The notes under the pieces were generated by a model. The model had not been told where the DNA came from. It made no database searches and was given only the letters and a program-made list of their open reading frames with translations. From Dicaeum eximium (Eukaryota > Chordata > Aves > Passeriformes > Dicaeidae): DNA of 64,000 nt. How positions within the stretch are numbered: the first letter of the stretch is position 1; each line of letters starts with the position of its first letter. Location of the stretch: assembly GCA_013396995.1 (NCBI GenBank), contig VWZP01010280.1, positions 62,001 through 126,000 on the forward strand, written 5' to 3'. The position numbers were made by a program, and so were the translations under genes. Below are positions 63,099 through 64,000 of the stretch, piece after piece.

Positions 63099-64000
63099 CT
63101 GGTTTTTTCTTTTGTTATCAACTACACAGAATTAGATTTTTTAAAGAGGGTGTGGGTATGTGTTTGTGTATTTTTTTTTGTTGGGTTTGGGATTTTTTCA
63201 ATTCCTATAAAACATGTGAAAAGCACTCTGAAAAAATCTTCATATGAAGTCAAATTAAGAATCATGTTGACACATTGTCCTGCTAAAACTTCAAAGGAAA
63301 CACATTACCACACTAAATGGGGTAGTTCTCACACCACAAAGTTAGTGCTAAATTATAAACAGCAACCTCAATTTATTTGGAATGAAATAACCATTTATGA
63401 GACCTAATATGACAATAGCAGAGGGTTTGGCTTTAGTTTTTTGGTGGTTTATATTTTTTAAGTTTCCACTTTAACTTCCCACAAAGGCATTCAAACACTG
63501 AGCTAAGTCCAGCCTGGCTTACTACCAAGTTGAACAAAAGTAATTTAAGTTAAACAAATGTAAACAGCCTTTTAGAGACGGCCTGGCAAAGTCAACAAAA
63601 ATAATCTAAATATTGATACCGAAGGGCAGTTCTCAGACCATGATTTTCAGGAAGGAATGTATTTCCTTACAAAATCTGCAGCACTGCATCATCAGATACA
63701 CAGGACTCAGACAGCACAAGCCATCTTCTAGTCTCAGAGAACTAGAATTTTTAAGAGTTTGGTTTTACAAAAATAAATCATTTGCTGATTTAAGATTTTG
63801 CCAAGTAATGCAGTGATCTCTGGAATTAAAAGCTGATGACTGAAGGGTTAAAATATGGACAGGTCTGCATACACAACAGTGAGAATTTAATTAACTGTAC
63901 CTTCACAGTTTTACCCATAAAATTTCACTGGTATAATTCTGCTTTGTAGCAGGTTACTTTATCCTAGTAATGTACAGGCACAAGTTGAAAGTGCTAAAAG
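63099..64000. other. Noncoding to window end
   Basis: Nothing was recognised. From synteny, the next gene to the right beyond the NR2C1 first exon should be FGD6. Confidence 0.5.

Overview
The window is vertebrate nuclear DNA, almost certainly from a bird (Neoaves). The coding sequence is split into short exons with GT-AG introns. The interspersed repeats are chicken repeat 1 (CR1) LINE fragments, most of them 5'-truncated. There are also two solo LTRs, one from a family common in neoavian genomes. The gene order NDUFA12 - NR2C1, both on the minus strand, matches the order on human chromosome 12q22.

Positions 1-8240 hold the 5' end of NDUFA12 (mitochondrial complex I accessory subunit) and are misassembled. 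The block 1-2369 recurs at 4452-6820, identical as far as I compared by eye. A 952-base N gap and a small CpG-rich contig with NDUFA12 exon 1 (3473-3561) lie between the copies. The first 15 bases of that contig (3322-3336) are the same as the 15 bases before the single n at 8180. This suggests exon 1 really belongs in the 8180 gap, inside a CpG-island promoter, and that the block is a false duplication of intron 1.

Positions 8241-19470 are intergenic, with several CR1 copies, one of which contains a tiny nested CR1 tail.

Positions 19470-53169 are NR2C1 (orphan nuclear receptor TR2) on the minus strand. All coding exons can be read: 14 exons, 640 codons plus stop, every intron phase consistent. 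The protein has an N-terminal modulatory region, a two-zinc-finger DNA-binding domain (exons 4-5) and a ligand-binding domain (exons 9-14). Coding exon 2 encodes 36 residues that I do not recall in human NR2C1 and that resemble the N-terminus of its paralogue NR2C2 (TR4). Introns carry CR1 copies, a sense-oriented solo LTR and simple repeats.

Positions 53170-64000 lie upstream of the NR2C1 start codon (5'UTR intron or intergenic). They contain two large CR1 fragments and an ERVL-like solo LTR but no recognisable gene. No NR2C1 CpG-island promoter is visible, so its first exon is probably to the right of the window.

No CRISPR array, bacterial gene, tRNA or rRNA was seen. The most notable observations are the NR2C1 cassette exon and the demonstrable misassembly at NDUFA12.
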